Part shown: positions 63,956 to 64,000 of the stretch, one piece after another
How the letters are laid out: the number at the start of each line of letters is the position of its first letter
Numbering within the stretch: the stretch's first letter is position 1
From: Arsenophonus apicola
GTDB lineage: Bacteria; Pseudomonadota; Gammaproteobacteria; Enterobacterales; Enterobacteriaceae
Direction: 5' to 3'
Length of the DNA stretch: 64,000 nucleotides
Assembly (NCBI RefSeq): GCF_020268605.1
Contig: NZ_CP084222.1
Location: 1,612,001 to 1,676,000 of the forward strand
Notes under the pieces: generated by a model
The model's input: the letters and a program-made list of their open reading frames with translations, nothing else
Databases searched by the model: none
Told to the model about the DNA's origin: nothing
Position numbers and translations under genes: made by a program

Positions 63956-64000
63956 ATGTCAGAATATCGCATTGAAAAAGACTCAATGGGTGAAATTAAA
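63956..64000 (+). CDS. fumC: Class II fumarase FumC, 5' end only
   Basis: The first 15 codons (MSEYRIEKDSMGEIK) with AGGAGA 6 bases upstream; the window ends inside the gene. RIEKDSMGEI is the hallmark start of FumC. Neighbour manA supports the call. FumC is the iron-free, oxidation-stable fumarase. The start is certain; the rest of the gene is not seen. Confidence 0.85.
   Translation, partial: MSEYRIEKDSMGEIK

Noticed and set aside
1..64000. CRISPR array, IS element, prophage, tRNA or rRNA
   Set aside because: No regularly spaced repeats, transposase or integrase sequences, nor cloverleaf or rRNA signatures were seen. An absence by eye is weaker than a tool search.

Overview
The window is AT-rich chromosomal DNA of a gamma-proteobacterium of the order Enterobacterales. 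Nearly every gene has a recognisable Escherichia coli counterpart, and long blocks keep the E. coli order: sppA-ydjA-selD-topB; rssB-galU-hns-tdk-adhE-ychE; cls-tonB-yciA-yciB-yciC; trpABCDGE-rnm-yciO-rluB; yciK-sohB-topA; cysB-acnA-ribA-lapA-lapB-pyrF-yciH-osmB; nth-rsxEGDCBA-ydgJ; ydgA-manA-fumC. The low GC, long empty intergenic stretches, separate (unfused) trpG and trpD, and several freshly broken genes suggest a host-associated member of the Proteus/Providencia/Arsenophonus side of the order. Arsenophonus is my best guess; this is inference from composition and synteny, not a database result.

Layout. 1-6800: the start of a broken ansA, sppA, the ydjA-selD-topB operon and xthA. 6800-14000: sparse and AT-rich, with an orphan LysR regulator, purU, rssB, galU and hns separated by gaps of 380-860 bases. 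14000-24600: tdk, adhE, ychE, cls, tonB, yciA, yciB, yciC and a BON-domain lipoprotein. 24800-31630: a complete tryptophan operon on the minus strand with TrpR operator, leader peptide (trpL) and attenuator. 31690-37400: rnm, yciO, rluB, an unrecognised lipoprotein, yciK and sohB. 37970-49500: topA, sodC, cysB, a frameshifted acnA, ribA, the lapA-lapB-pyrF-yciH operon and osmB. 49670-58050: rnb, then the rsxABCDGE-nth operon. 58300-64000: ydgJ, a decayed yfeH, an unrecognised 151-residue ORF, ydgA, manA and the first 15 codons of fumC.

The genes are almost all housekeeping: DNA topology and repair (topA, topB, xthA, nth), nucleoid structure (hns), RpoS turnover (rssB), tryptophan synthesis, envelope homeostasis (sppA, sohB, cls, lapA, lapB, tonB), fermentation (adhE) and redox control of SoxR (rsx). 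There is no phage, IS element, CRISPR array, rRNA or tRNA that I can see.

I did not find a new defence or mobile system. The notable points are three genes caught in decay (ansA with an amber at codon 18, acnA with one extra T, yfeH with two ambers and a frame break), two genes with no family I recognise (a lipoprotein where E. coli has btuR, and the ORF at 60399-60854), a divergent LysR regulator, a TonB without the usual proline-rich spacer, and a nearly perfect 111-bp tandem repeat inside rsxC. Several E. coli neighbours are missing from conserved blocks (rssA/ychJ, opp, btuR, yciN, pgpB, fumA), consistent with ongoing genome reduction.
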